Of a stretch of DNA of 64,000 nt, positions 33,907 through 44,085 are shown in pieces. This stretch comes from Vreelandella sulfidaeris. Lineage in GTDB: Bacteria; Pseudomonadota; Gammaproteobacteria; Pseudomonadales; Halomonadaceae. The number at the start of each line of letters is the position of its first letter. Position 1 is the stretch's first letter. The notes under the pieces were generated by a model that was not told the DNA's origin, made no database searches, and was given only the letters and a program-made list of their open reading frames with translations. The stretch lies in the NCBI GenBank assembly GCA_007182875.1, contig AP019514.1:496001-560000 (forward strand), in the 5' to 3' direction. The translations under genes were made by a program, and so were the position numbers.

Positions 33907-34741
33907 TCCTTCATCCCCCATCGTGGTGGAAAACCCCTGGGAGCGTCTGAATGCCTTTACCGATGCACGCATTGGCTTGGGGCGTGCAGGCGTCAGCCTA
34001 CCGACCAGTAAGCTGCTGGCGTTTCAGTTGGCCCACGCCCAAGCACAGGATGCGGTCCACTGCCCGCTGGATGAGGAAGCGCTCTCCAGCGAGCTGACCC
34101 AGGCTCTCAATTTGGCTGAGGCACCGCTGCACCTGCACAGCCACGCCCAAGATCGCGCCATGTACTTGCAAAGGCCCGACTATGGCCGTCGTCTTAACGA
34201 CGAGAGCCGTGAGCACCTCCAGCAAGCAACTGAGTCTCAGCAGCGCTTTGATTTGGCGGTCGTGGTAGTCGATGGGCTTTCGGCGCTGGCAGTGCAGCAA
34301 AATAGCGCCTCGTTTCTGAGCACGCTGTACCAAACGCTCGATAGCGATGCCACTGATTGGCAGCTAGCGCCGTTAACGATCGTCGAGCAAGGGCGGGTCG
34401 CGATTGGCGATGAAATTGGCGCACTGCTCAATGCCGATGCGGTATTGGTGATGATTGGCGAACGGCCTGGACTCAGTTCGCCGGATAGCCTGGGGTTGTA
34501 TCTGACCTGGGCGCCCGAGCCGGGGTTAAGGGACGACCGGCGCAACTGCATTTCCAATGTTCGCCCGGCTGGTTTGCAGGTCGAGGAAGCGGCTAGACGT
34601 TTCTTTCTGCTGTTAAAAGAAGCCCGGCAGCTCAAATTGTCGGGGGTTAAATTAAAAGACCGCAGCGAAGACGATGTGCTGGAAGGTGACTCGGCATCAG
34701 ACGCACCAAGCTCGACGCGAAACTTTCTGGTCGCTGATTAA
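33896..34741 (+). CDS. eutC: ethanolamine ammonia-lyase small subunit
   Basis: 281-residue EutC that pairs with EutB and helps bind the cobalamin cofactor. Intact frame. It begins MAHDPSSPIVVENPWERLNAFTDARIGLGRAG, and contains HAQDRAMYLQRPDYGRRL, VVVDGLSALAVQQN, IGERPGLSSPDSLGLYLTW and DDRRNCISNVRPAGL, all typical. AAGGAG precedes the ATG, which overlaps the eutB end. The C-terminal tail after LKLSGVKLKD is longer and acidic. Confidence 0.95.
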   Translation: MAHDPSSPIVVENPWERLNAFTDARIGLGRAGVSLPTSKLLAFQLAHAQAQDAVHCPLDEEALSSELTQALNLAEAPLHLHSHAQDRAMYLQRPDYGRRLNDESREHLQQATESQQRFDLAVVVVDGLSALAVQQNSASFLSTLYQTLDSDATDWQLAPLTIVEQGRVAIGDEIGALLNADAVLVMIGERPGLSSPDSLGLYLTWAPEPGLRDDRRNCISNVRPAGLQVEEAARRFFLLLKEARQLKLSGVKLKDRSEDDVLEGDSASDAPSSTRNFLVAD

Positions 34742-34863
34742 CGAACGTGCACATCGAAAGAGCAGCCCCCAATAACAATGTATACACAACAACATGGAAC
34801 AACGTTGATAAACAACAGCACGCCGCTGACGACGATTTCGTTCCACACTGAAAGGGCAAAACG

Positions 34864-36299
34864 ATGACACAACCATCGATTGATCAGGCATACCTGGCGA
34901 AACGCCAACTGCGTAAAGGCACCGCGGGCTGGATATTGCTGGCGGGGCTTGGGGTTTCCTACGTTATTTCCGGTGATTTCGCCGGCTGGAACTTCTGGCA
35001 TTGCTGAAGCGGGCTGGGGTGGCTTTGCGATAGCCGCCTGTTTAATGGCGTTGATGTATTTGGTGCTGGTGTTATCGCTTGCCGAAATGTCAGCGGCGAT
35101 CCCCGCCGCTGGCGGCGGTTACAGCTTTGCCCGCCAGGCCATGGGTCCTGCTGGCGGCTACCTGACCGGGCTGGCCGTATTGATTGAGTATGCCCTGGCA
35201 CCGGCGGCCATTGTTATCTTCATTGGCGCCGCCGTGGAGTCATTGCTAGGCATTAACGGCCCGCTGGTCTACCTCATTTCTACGCGCTGTTTATCGGCAT
35301 TCACCTAGCGGGCGTGGGCGAAGCGCTTAAAGTCATGATGGTGATTAGCGGGTTAGCGGTGTTCGCCATTCTCGCCACGGCGGTGGCGCTGATCGGTGAT
35401 TTCGATGCTGCTAATCTGTTCGATATTGCCGCCACCGATGCGGCGGGGCGAGCACCTTTATGCCGTTTGGCTGGTACGGTGTTTGGGCGGCACTGCCGTT
35501 TGGTATGTGGCTGTTCCTGGCGGTGGAAGGCGTACCGCTGGCGGCGGAGGAGGCCAAAGACCCTGCTCGTGATATGCCCAAAGGCATTATCGCGGCGATG
35601 CTGTTTTGCTGTTCACCGCGCTGCTGGTCGTGGTGCTGCTGGCCGGTGCCGCGGGCGCTGAAATGATCGGCCAGAGCGGTGTGCCGCTGGTGGATGCGTT
35701 GAACGCAGCGGGCAATCCGACCCTGGCGACCGTCGTGAATGTGTTGGGCCTGGCGGGGCTAATTGCGTCCTTCTTCTCGATTATTTATGGCTACAGCCGG
35801 TTAGTGTTTGCGCTCTCCCGGGCGGGCTATCTGCCTAAGCAGCTATCGCTCACCAGCGGGCGCAAAGTACCCTATTTAGCGTTGATCGTGCCCGGCGTGT
35901 TTGGCTTTTTGGTTTCACTCAGTGGGGAAGGCGACCTGATGCTGGGAATGGCGGTAGTGGGCGCAACCATTTCTTACGCGCTCATGGCCCTCAGCCATAT
36001 TCTACTGCGAGTAAAACAGCCCGACCTGCCGCGCCCATATAAAACCCCCTGGCGGTGTCGTCACTTCAGGGATTGCATTGGTGCTTTCCCTTGTTGCGCT
36101 GACTGGGGTATACGCCTTCGACCCGCGTGCCTTCAACTACACCATCGTGCTGTTTATTGTTGGTGCTGCTTACTTCTTCTTTTACAGCAAGCACCACCTT
36201 GTGGCAAAAACCGCCGAGGAGGAATTTGCGCTGGTTTCCGCTTCACCTGAGGAGCTAGACGATAGCGAACCCGCACCGGCCGCCGCCGCTAAGCTGTAA
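34864..36299 (+). CDS. eat: ethanolamine permease (frame broken)
   Basis: APC-superfamily transporter of about 478 residues with twelve hydrophobic segments. The early LLAGLGVSYVISGDFAGWNFGIAEAGWGG and the LFLAVEGVPLAAEEAKDPARDMPKGI segment match ethanolamine permeases. Breaks lie near 34998, 35280, 35450, 35608 and 36053, all single-base. Its place 122 bases after eutC and the shared substrate support the assignment. A strong terminator follows. Confidence 0.9.
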
Positions 36300-36325
36300 G
36301 CGAACCAACGATTAGGCTACTGTGA

Positions 36326-36358
36326 AGCCCCTGGCGGTAAGACGCCAGGGGCTTTTTC
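36326..36358 (+). terminator. terminator after the ethanolamine genes
   Basis: AGCCCCTGGCG, a six-base loop, CGCCAGGGGCT, then TTTTTCTT. A perfect 11-base stem with a T tract, 26 bases after the permease stop. Confidence 0.92.
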
Positions 36359-36387
36359 TTATCTATTAACCGTTGCGAGGTGGCCTT

Positions 36388-36882
36388 ATGACGCTGACCT
36401 TTGATAATCCTAGTGAACAGCGGCGCTGGTATTCCGTCGATGATGGTGTAATGGGTGGTGTGTCCCAGAGCGGCTTTAGCGTTGTCGACGATGAAGGCCA
36501 CTTTCATGGCGAGGTGTCGTTGGAAAACGGCGGTGGTTTTGCCTCCGTTCGCCGGGAACCTAACGGTTTCGAGCCTACGCTCGCGGATGCCCAGGGCATC
36601 GCGTTGACGGTGCAGGGTGATGGGCGTACCTATCAACTGCGCTTGAAAAGTAGCTCTTTGGGTGATGCGTCTGCTTACCGGGTGAAATTCACACCACCTC
36701 AAGACCACTGGGAAACGCTGCACTTTTCATGGGATGCTTTTGAAGCGGTGCGGCGTGGCACAGTGCTGAGCGATGCCCCCGCTATAACGCCAAACGACAT
36801 TTATCAAATCGGTTTCTTGATTGCTGATCGCACTGCTGGGGCTTTCTGTTTACGGGTCAAGCGCATTGAGAGCGGACATTGA
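36388..36882 (+). CDS. CIA30-like protein
   Basis: 164 residues of the complex I intermediate-associated protein 30 (CIA30, NDUFAF1-like) domain, a carbohydrate-binding-like beta fold. Seen: WYSVDDGVMGGVSQSGF near the start and GFASVRREPNGFE, YQLRLKSSS, and the late IGFLIADRTAGAFCLRVKRI. The start at 36388 follows GAGGTGG; an in-frame ATG at 36373 is less likely. The bacterial role is unknown. The frame is intact and it stands alone between a terminator and aceK. Confidence 0.8.
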   Translation: MTLTFDNPSEQRRWYSVDDGVMGGVSQSGFSVVDDEGHFHGEVSLENGGGFASVRREPNGFEPTLADAQGIALTVQGDGRTYQLRLKSSSLGDASAYRVKFTPPQDHWETLHFSWDAFEAVRRGTVLSDAPAITPNDIYQIGFLIADRTAGAFCLRVKRIESGH

Positions 36883-36965
36883 TTTGCGAGGCTCCCCACC
36901 AAGGTCGCCTCGCATGTAGTTTCCCCGTTACGCGAAGCTGGTAAAAATGATCAGGAGTCTGGCCC

Positions 36966-38727
36966 GTGAAGCACTCACCTGCGTATCGCTTAGCGACGAC
37001 AATTCTGCACGGTTTTGATGAGTATCGTGCACGTTTTAAAGAGATCACTGCCGATGCCAGCCGTCGTTTCCATGAGGCGGCTTGGCGCGAAACGCAGCAG
37101 GCATCCGCGGAGCGGGATCAATCTCTATAAGGAAAAAATCGATACTACCCTGGGGCGCCTAAAGCGTACTTTCGATCCCGAGGTGGTATCCCACTGCGAG
37201 TGCTGGCGCGAGGCGCGTAACCACTACGCCGAGCTGATCAGCCACCGGCTCGATTTTGAACTCGCTGAAACCTTCTTTAACTCGCTGTTCTGTGCCATTT
37301 TCCACCACCGCCATATCCGCAACGACTGGATGTTTGTGTATAGCTCGCGGGAGGATGCCGCTCACCGCTCGGGGATCGAGCTGTGTCGACGGCGCAAGGT
37401 CAATGGCGACTGGCAGGCCGCGCTCAAGTGGGCGCTTATAGATGCCCCGTTCGATAACCGTTTTGCGGATATAGGCCAGGATACAAGCCTCGGCGCCACC
37501 TTCTTACAGCAACACTTACCCGCGACGATTTTGAACGCTGATGACACTGAAATAGAGCTGCTAAAGAGCGTTTTTTATCGCAATAAAGGCGCTTATCTCG
37601 TCGGTCGAATTACGGGAGGTGGCGAGCAGGTACCTCTGGTGCTGCCAGTGCTTCATGGTGAAGGCTATGGTGACCAAGCCGATGCCGATCCCTGCCTTCA
37701 TCTGGACACGGTACTGATCGAAACCGATGAGGTGTCGATTATTTTCTCTTTACCCGCGCCTATTTTCAGGTGGAGGTCGCGGTGCCCAGGGAGTTTGTCG
37801 ATTACTTGCAGCAGTTAATGCCGCACAAACCCGAAGGGGAGCTCTACGCTGCCATCGGTTTTTTTCAAGCATGGCAAAACCGAGTTTTTCCGAGCATTGA
37901 ATCGTCAAGTGGCCAAGCGTGAGGATCAGTTTATTATCGCCCCGGGCGTGCGCGGCATGGTGATGGCGGTGTTTGTACTGCCTAGCTTTCGCACCGTATT
38001 TAAAATCATAAAAGATAAATTCGATCCGGCCAAAGACGTGACCCACGCCGTGGTGCGCGAAAAGTATCGGCTAGTAAAGCGTCACGACCGAGTGGGGCGC
38101 ATGGCCGACACCCAGGAGTTCTCTAATTTTATAGTCCGCCAGGACCACTTCGCGCCGGAGTGCCTGGAACATCTGCTTGAGGTAGCGCCTTCCACGGTGA
38201 TACTGAGAGACGACAAGGTCATCATCAAGCACTGCTATACCGAACGCATGATGACCCCCTTGAATATCTACCTGGAACAGTGCAGCGATAAAGAGCAGGA
38301 GACGGTGCTTAAGGATTACGGTAACGCTATTAAGCAGATGGCCGCAGCGAATATTTTTCCCGGCGATATGCTGCTGAAGAATTTCGGCGTTACTCACCAT
38401 GGCCGGGTGATCTTCTACGACTACGATGAAGTCTGTTACCTCACCGAGTGCCGTTTTAGGCATATACCTAAATCTCAAGGTAATGACTTCCAGGGGGGCG
38501 ATACGTTATCCATTGGCCCTAATGATATTTTTCCGGAGGAGTTCGGTCCCTTCATGTTCGCCAACGCAAATCTCCGCCGTCTGTTTATGCAGCAGCATCC
38601 AGAGCTGTTCGACCCCGATTACTGGCTGGAGTTGCAGCAGGCGATTGTCGATGGCCGCGTCATCGACGTTTATCCCTACCGTAACAAACAGCGCTTTGCG
38701 GGCAGCATTGGGCAGCTAGTATATTAG
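36966..38727 (+). CDS. aceK: isocitrate dehydrogenase kinase/phosphatase (frame broken)
   Basis: AceK phosphorylates or dephosphorylates isocitrate dehydrogenase, setting flow between the TCA cycle and glyoxylate bypass. About 587 residues. Seen: [17 protein letters not shown] at the N-terminus, [29 protein letters not shown] with KIIKDKF (nucleotide binding), and [21 protein letters not shown] (catalytic). The start is GTG at 36966 after AGGAG. Breaks lie near 37118, 37747 and 37867. No glyoxylate genes are adjacent in the window. Confidence 0.93.
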
Positions 38728-38770
38728 GCTTCTGTTCAAGGTGAAGTGAAACAGAAACGATGAGGTCATC

Positions 38771-39483
38771 ATGGCAGTAAGCCCGCATTTGGTGGTGTTT
38801 ACCGGCTCGGGGATTAGCGCGGAGAGCGGGATTAAAACCTTTCGCGCCAGCGACGGCCTATGGGAAAACCACCCGGTCGAGGAGGTTGCTACTCCTCAGG
38901 CGTGGAAACGTAATCCCCAGCAAGTATTGGATTTTTATAATCAGCGCCGCGAGCAGATCCGCCGTGCTAAACCCAACGCTGCCCATAAAGCGCTGGCAAG
39001 CCTGGAGCAGGCGGGGTTTACCGTTAACATCATTACCCAGAATATTGACGATCTTCATGAGCGGGCAGGTTCGCGCAATGTATTACATCTACACGGTGAG
39101 ATTTTAAAAGCCCGCTCATCGGTAGATGAACGTATGCGCTACCCGCTGCCTAAAGGTGGTATCGAGCTGGGTAATATCTGCGATAAAGGCAGCCAGCTTC
39201 GCCCTGATGTGGTCTGGTTTGGCGAGTCGGTGCCGCTATTTGCCGAGGCCTGCGAACTGGTGAGCCAAGCTGACTTTTATTGGTTATTGGCACGTCGCTG
39301 GCCGTCATGCCCGCCGCATCGCTATTATCCTATATCGATTACGATACCCCCTGCGCGCTGGTCGACCCGGAAGCGGATAGGCTCAGCCCGCCAGGCGTGT
39401 TGGCCATTAATACCACCGCTGGTGAGGGCGTTCCGGCGCTGGTCAATCGCTGGAAGCAGCAGGGTAATCTGCTGCTTTCCTGA
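38771..39483 (+). CDS. sirtuin, NAD-dependent deacylase lacking zinc cysteines (frame broken once)
   Basis: About 238 residues, Sir2 family. NAD-binding VVFTGSGISAESGI, TQNIDDLHERAG and catalytic His in LHLHGEI are present. The YxxR acyl-pocket motif is YNQR in DFYNQRREQ, as in desuccinylases. The zinc module is replaced by RSSVDERMRYPLPKGGIELGNICDKGSQLRP, with a single cysteine, so the Cys4 site is absent. Such zinc-free sirtuins are a known subgroup. One break near 39288 restores DFFMVIGTSLAVMPA. It converges with bioA. Confidence 0.85.
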
Positions 39484-39488
39484 GTGTT

Positions 39489-40758
39489 TTACTGTTCCAG
39501 AAACCACGCTTTCATGACGCTGGTAATCTGCGCGATTTCCGCTTCCGAGGTAATGTAGGCGGGCATGGTATACAGCCAGCGCCCAATGGGGCGCAGCCAA
39601 ACGCCGCGTTCGCGGGCGAAGTCGCCCACGCCTTTTAATGCCTCGGCAGATTGGGCTTCAATGACGGCGGTGGCGCCGAGGACGCGTACGTCGGCCACGG
39701 CGGGTGCGCGTTCAGCGCCTGGTCTTCGAGTAGCTCTCGCTGCAGCTGCTGGCTGAGCGTCGCAATCTTGCCCAGGTAATTCTCTTCCTCGAACACCCTT
39801 AGACTCTCAAGCGCCACGCGGCAGGCTAATGGGTTGCCCATAAAGGTAGGCCCATGCATAAAGGCGTGCTGGGGAGTGTCGCCGATAAAGGCGTTATGGA
39901 CGCGATCCGTGGCGAGCGTTGCAGCGTGACCCAAATAGCCGCCGGTCAGGCCTTTAGAGAGCACCATAATATCCGGTGTGACGCCTGCGTGATCGGCGGC
40001 AAACAGTTTGCCGGTGCGGCCAAAGCCGGTGGCGACCTCATCGAAAATCAGTAGCACCCCAAACTCATCGCACAATGCCCTGGCGCCAGTAATATAGGCG
40101 GGCGAGGTCATGTTGAGCCCGCCTGCGGCTTGTAGCAGCGGCTCCATCAGAAGCGCGGCGATCTCATCATGGTGATGTTCAAGTACGCTACGCAGCGCAC
40201 TAAGGTCGCGCTCGACTTGTTCAGCTGTGGCGTCGAAAGGCGCTGTGGGGCTGGAGCAAAATAGTGTTGGGGTAACAGGCTGGCGAACAAACTGTGCATG
40301 CCTTCTTCCGGGTCGCACACCGCCATGCATCCGGTGGTGTCGCCGTGGTACGCCTTCATCAGCGAAAGCATCTTTCGCTTACCGGGGTGGCCGGTGAGTA
40401 CCTGGTACTGGAGGGCCATTTTCATCGCCACTTCCATGCCCACCGAGCCGCTGTCCGAATAGAAGACGTGGTTCAGCCCGGCTGGGGTAATGCGTACCAG
40501 TTCACGGGCCAACCGGTCGGCGGGTTCATGGGTCAAGCCGCCGAGCATGACATGGCAAAGCTCGCCCGCCTGTTCGCTAATAGCCGACACTAAGCGCGGG
40601 TGGCCGTAGCCGTGGATCATGCACCACCAGGAGCAGGTGGCATCCAGCAGGCGTTCTCCGCTTTCAAGTACAAAGTGCGCGCCTTCACCGCCCACCACCT
40701 TGGGCGCGGGTGTCTGGGTTTTTAAATGTGCATAAGGATGCCAAACAGACGTTTTCAT
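39489..40758 (-). CDS. bioA: 7,8-diaminopelargonic acid synthase (frame broken)
   Basis: PLP-dependent class III aminotransferase using SAM to convert KAPA to DAPA in biotin synthesis. About 423 residues. Seen: WHPYAHL at the N-terminus, TCSWWCMIHGYGHP, FYSDSGSVGMEVAMKMALQY, the PLP lysine in SKGLTGGYLG, and GPTFMGNPLACRVAL. Breaks lie near 40243 and 39698. The ATG overlaps the bioD stop (ATGA), and it is the last gene of bioBFHCDA. Confidence 0.94.
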
Positions 40759-41443
40759 AACGGCTCCAGGGAGAGATAGCGGGCGGCAGTGACGGCGTTG
40801 GGGCGATCAAGGTGCGGAATAATGCCTAAACAGGGGCTGCCAGCTTGGCGTTTAGATGGGCGATATTGGCCTCAAAACGGGCAGGGTCGGCGGCAAAGGC
40901 GGGATCAACCACGCTACCCGCCCAGCCTGCCAGCACCAGGCCGTCGGCGCGAATGGCTTCTGCCGTTAAGCGGGCATGATTTAAGCAGCCCAGCTTTAAG
41001 CCAACGACCAGGATTACCGGCAGTTCAAGCACCATCGCCAGGTCGGCAAAATCTTCCTGATCGTTTAACGGCACACGCCAACCACCGGCGCCTTCAATCA
41101 GGGTGATGTCCCTGGGAGTTTGGCTAAGTGTGTCGTGCAGCAAGCGGGAGAGGGAACCAACCTCAAGTGGTTGGCCGGCTTCCAGCGCGGCTAAATGGGG
41201 CGCAATCGCGGGTTCAAAAGTGATGGGGTTAACCGTGGCGTAGTTCACCGGAGGCATGCTTTGATGCTGAAGGGCGAGGGCATCGCTATTTTGCAGGCCT
41301 TCAGGCGTCGCTTGGCTGCCCGAAGCGATAGGTTTTAAGCCCAGCGTGCTCAATTGCTGTTGACGGGCGGCATAGAGTAATCCGCTGGTGACCAATGTTT
41401 TACCCGCATCGGTATCGGTGCCAGTCACAAACCAGACGTTCAT
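40755..41443 (-). CDS. bioD: dethiobiotin synthetase (frame broken near the end)
   Basis: ATP-dependent carboxylase closing the ureido ring from DAPA. P-loop VTGTDTDAGKT, GLKPIASG, and IEGAGGWRVPL are present. The uncorrected ORF stops at 40826; one more C near 40832 restores a C-terminus reading APCLGIIPHLDRPNAV and ending at 40755, giving about 229 residues and overlapping the bioA start. Its own ATG overlaps the bioC stop. Confidence 0.93.
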
Positions 41444-42223
41444 AGCGATTTTTCCAATTGCAGCGTTAAGCAGTGGTAGCTCACCGGTAGACCTTCCGAT
41501 TGGCGCAATGTCTCAAAGCGTGCTTGTGCGGTGGCAATATCCGCTCGGGTAAGGTGGGTGTGCGACCTGGGAAGCTGTGCACCTACGCCTTTAATGGACG
41601 CCATGACGTCTGGCAGGTCGGTATAGTAGAAGCGTTCAACCGTCGCCGTTTGCTGGGCAATCGTTAAGCCGCTCTCAACAATGGTTCGTTCTACGCTGGC
41701 TTGGTTGGGCGTTTGCAGCAGCGCGTCGGGGCGCTGCCAGGCAAAAGCGATCTCCTTCAGCGTGCCTGGCAACAGCGTCGTTATATGTGCCTGCCCGCCG
41801 GGCGTGAGAATTCGGTAAAGCTCATCCATTACCGCGCCAATGTCTAGGCACCACTGCACCGCCAAATTAGAAAACACCAGATTGAATGAACCATCATTGA
41901 ATGGTTGGGCAGCAGCGTCGCCGTGTTGCCAGTCAATGCTGTCAGCGTAGCGCTGGCGCGCCTGTTCCAGCATGCCGGGCGCTAAATCTAACCCGGTGAT
42001 CTGAGCGCGTGGGTAACGTTTAGCCAACCGCTGTGTCCAGTAGCCGGTCCCGCAGCCTACATCCAGCACATGGCGAGCATCGTCGGGTAGCGCATCCCAA
42101 AGCCGTTGACCTATCTGGCGCTGGGCTTTGGCGAGCTCATCGTAGCGGGGGGCGGCCCGGGGAGAAGGCGTGGGCGACTCGGGCCTGCCAGTTAGCGTCG
42201 CTGTTCAGCGTTAGATCACTCAT
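41440..42223 (-). CDS. bioC: malonyl-ACP O-methyltransferase (frame broken once)
   Basis: SAM-dependent methyltransferase that caps malonyl-ACP to start pimelate synthesis. About 261 residues. Seen: motif I VLDVGCGTGYWTQRLA, TGLDLAPGMLEQAR, and FSNLAVQWCLDIGAVMDELYRIL. Start ATG at 42223 (MSDLTLNSDANWQARVAHAFS) overlaps the bioH stop. One break near 42158 changes SPGRPPL into SRAAPRYDELAKAQ, the expected reading. Confidence 0.92.
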
Positions 42224-42947
42224 AAAGCCGCCGTGTTGGTGTTAGTCATTGGGGCAGCATAACGAGCGATTTCAGCGGCGAGTGCCTGGGGCTGTGAAAG
42301 CATGGGGCAGTGGCCGACACCGCTTAGGGTTGCACTGTTGCTGCGTTGGGTAGGGGCGATTAGTGGATCATGTTCGCCAATAAGACGCACAACCGGGCAA
42401 GGCGGCGCCACTAAGCGTGGGCGATTATCAATCGCTGCCAGCCAGTGCAGGCCGGTAGTGAGCGTAGTGATGTCGGCGGGTAATGTATCGCCTAGCAGGT
42501 TGCACAGCTGTTGGTCAGTTTGCCTAGGGCTGGGTTCTCCTTGTGTCTGCCAACGCAAAAGTGTTGCCAAGTGGCAAGAGAATCACGCTGAAAGGCGCGC
42601 TTAAATGCCTTAAGTTGGGCTGCAGTGACGCCATCATCAGTGCAGAACGTTGCGCCTGCGCCTAATAATAGGAGCCCTTTAGGAGCGGGAAGATAGTCGA
42701 GCAGGGCAGTGGCAAGCAAACCACCCAAAGACCAGCCGACCCAGATGGCATCGCTGGCTAACGGTTCGGCCATGACCTCTGCCACTTCTTCCAGTGTCGC
42801 GTTTTTAGCCAGCGGGGGCGTATCGCCGTAGCCCGGCCAGTCGATAGGCTGAGCCTCAATCCAGCTAGGCCAGTACGCTTCTAGTGACTGCCAGATACGT
42901 CGATCGACTCCCCAGCCTGAAAGCAGCACTAAGCGTTGGCGAGGCAC
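42220..42947 (-). CDS. bioH: pimeloyl-ACP methyl ester esterase (frame broken once)
   Basis: Alpha/beta hydrolase removing the methyl cap from pimeloyl-ACP. The N-terminal RLVLLSGWGVDRRIWQSL, nucleophile elbow GWSLGG, and the late GEHDPLIAP and SGVGHCPML (Asp and His of the triad) are present. About 243 residues. I take a GTG at 42947 with GAGGGAGG just upstream as start. The frame is open further upstream into bioF (see findings). A break near 42543 separates the two halves. Confidence 0.9.
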
Positions 42948-44085
42948 GCTGCCTCCCTCGCGCTGGCAGTGCTTTAAACTTTCCAGCAAATGGTCAATGT
43001 TGCTGCAGGTGTGACGAGCACTTAACGTGATACGCAGCCTTGCTTCGCCATTAGGCACTGTGGGCGGACGAATGGCGCCGACGAGTAGGCCCTGCTGTTG
43101 TAGCCGCATCGCCCAGCGCAGAGTGCGTGCTTCATCGCCTAATATTAGCGGCTGGATGGACGTTGCCGAGGTGCTAAGCGGCAGCCCTAAGCCCAGCCTC
43201 TCGGCGAAAGTAAGCGATGTTGGCGTTGAGTCGAGTGCGGTGTTCAGGTTCTTCCTGAACGATCGCCAGCGCTTTTAGCGTAGCGGCAGCAATTGCCGGT
43301 GGCTGGGCGGTGGTATACACATAGCTGCGCGAAAACTGAGTCAGATGATCGATTAACTCGGCATCTCCGGCAACAAACGCCCCAACGGTGCCTAACGCTT
43401 TGCCCAATGTGCCGACTAAAATCGGCACGTCGACACTGCTCCAATTGCTGCCCACGCAGCCGCTGCCGTTGTCGCCAAGCACGCCTATGCCATGGGCATC
43501 ATCGACCATTAACCAGGCATTGTGGCGTTGCGCGGCGGTGACTAAGGCTTCGATGTCAGCGATATCGCCATCCATGCTAAACACGCCATCACTGACGACG
43601 AGTTTATGAGTGGACTCACTACGCGAGAGCAGGCTTTCCAGGTCGTCGGTATCACGGTGATGAAAGCGTCGCGAGCGGGCACCACTAAGGGCCGCGCCAT
43701 CAATGAGCGAGGCGTGATTGAGTCGATCCTGGAAGATAGCCGTATGGCGATCCGCCAACGCTTGCAGCACGCCGATATTGGCCATATAGCCGGTGGAGAA
43801 CAGCAGCGCACGTTCACGACCTGTCCAGCTCGCCAGGGCGCCTTCCAGAGCGTCGTGAATCTCCAGATGACCGCTGACCAAATGCGAGGCGCCTGCACCT
43901 GCACCGTAACGGCGAGCGCCCGCCGCCTGGGCCTCGCATACGCGGGGGTCCTGGGAAAGGCCCAGGTAGTCGTTACCGGCAAAGTCGAGGATGTTGCTTT
44001 TGGCTACCTGCCGGGTTCGCCAGCGTTGTGTCTGCTGGCGATTAGCGCGGGCATCCGCCAAGCGCTGTTGCCACGCTTCAGACAC
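42948..44085 (-). CDS. bioF: 8-amino-7-oxononanoate synthase (frame broken; end uncertain)
   Basis: PLP enzyme condensing pimeloyl-ACP and alanine to KAPA, about 380 residues. Seen: [64 protein letters not shown], the PLP-lysine segment [16 protein letters not shown], and the C-terminal [22 protein letters not shown]. The start is GTG at 44085, overlapping the bioB stop. A break lies near 43190. No stop codon separates it from bioH in the given sequence, so the 3' boundary is only approximate. Confidence 0.9.

Noticed and set aside
32494..36299. Ethanolamine microcompartment operon
   Set aside because: No shell protein, EutA, EutE, EutG or EutD homolog is present in the window.
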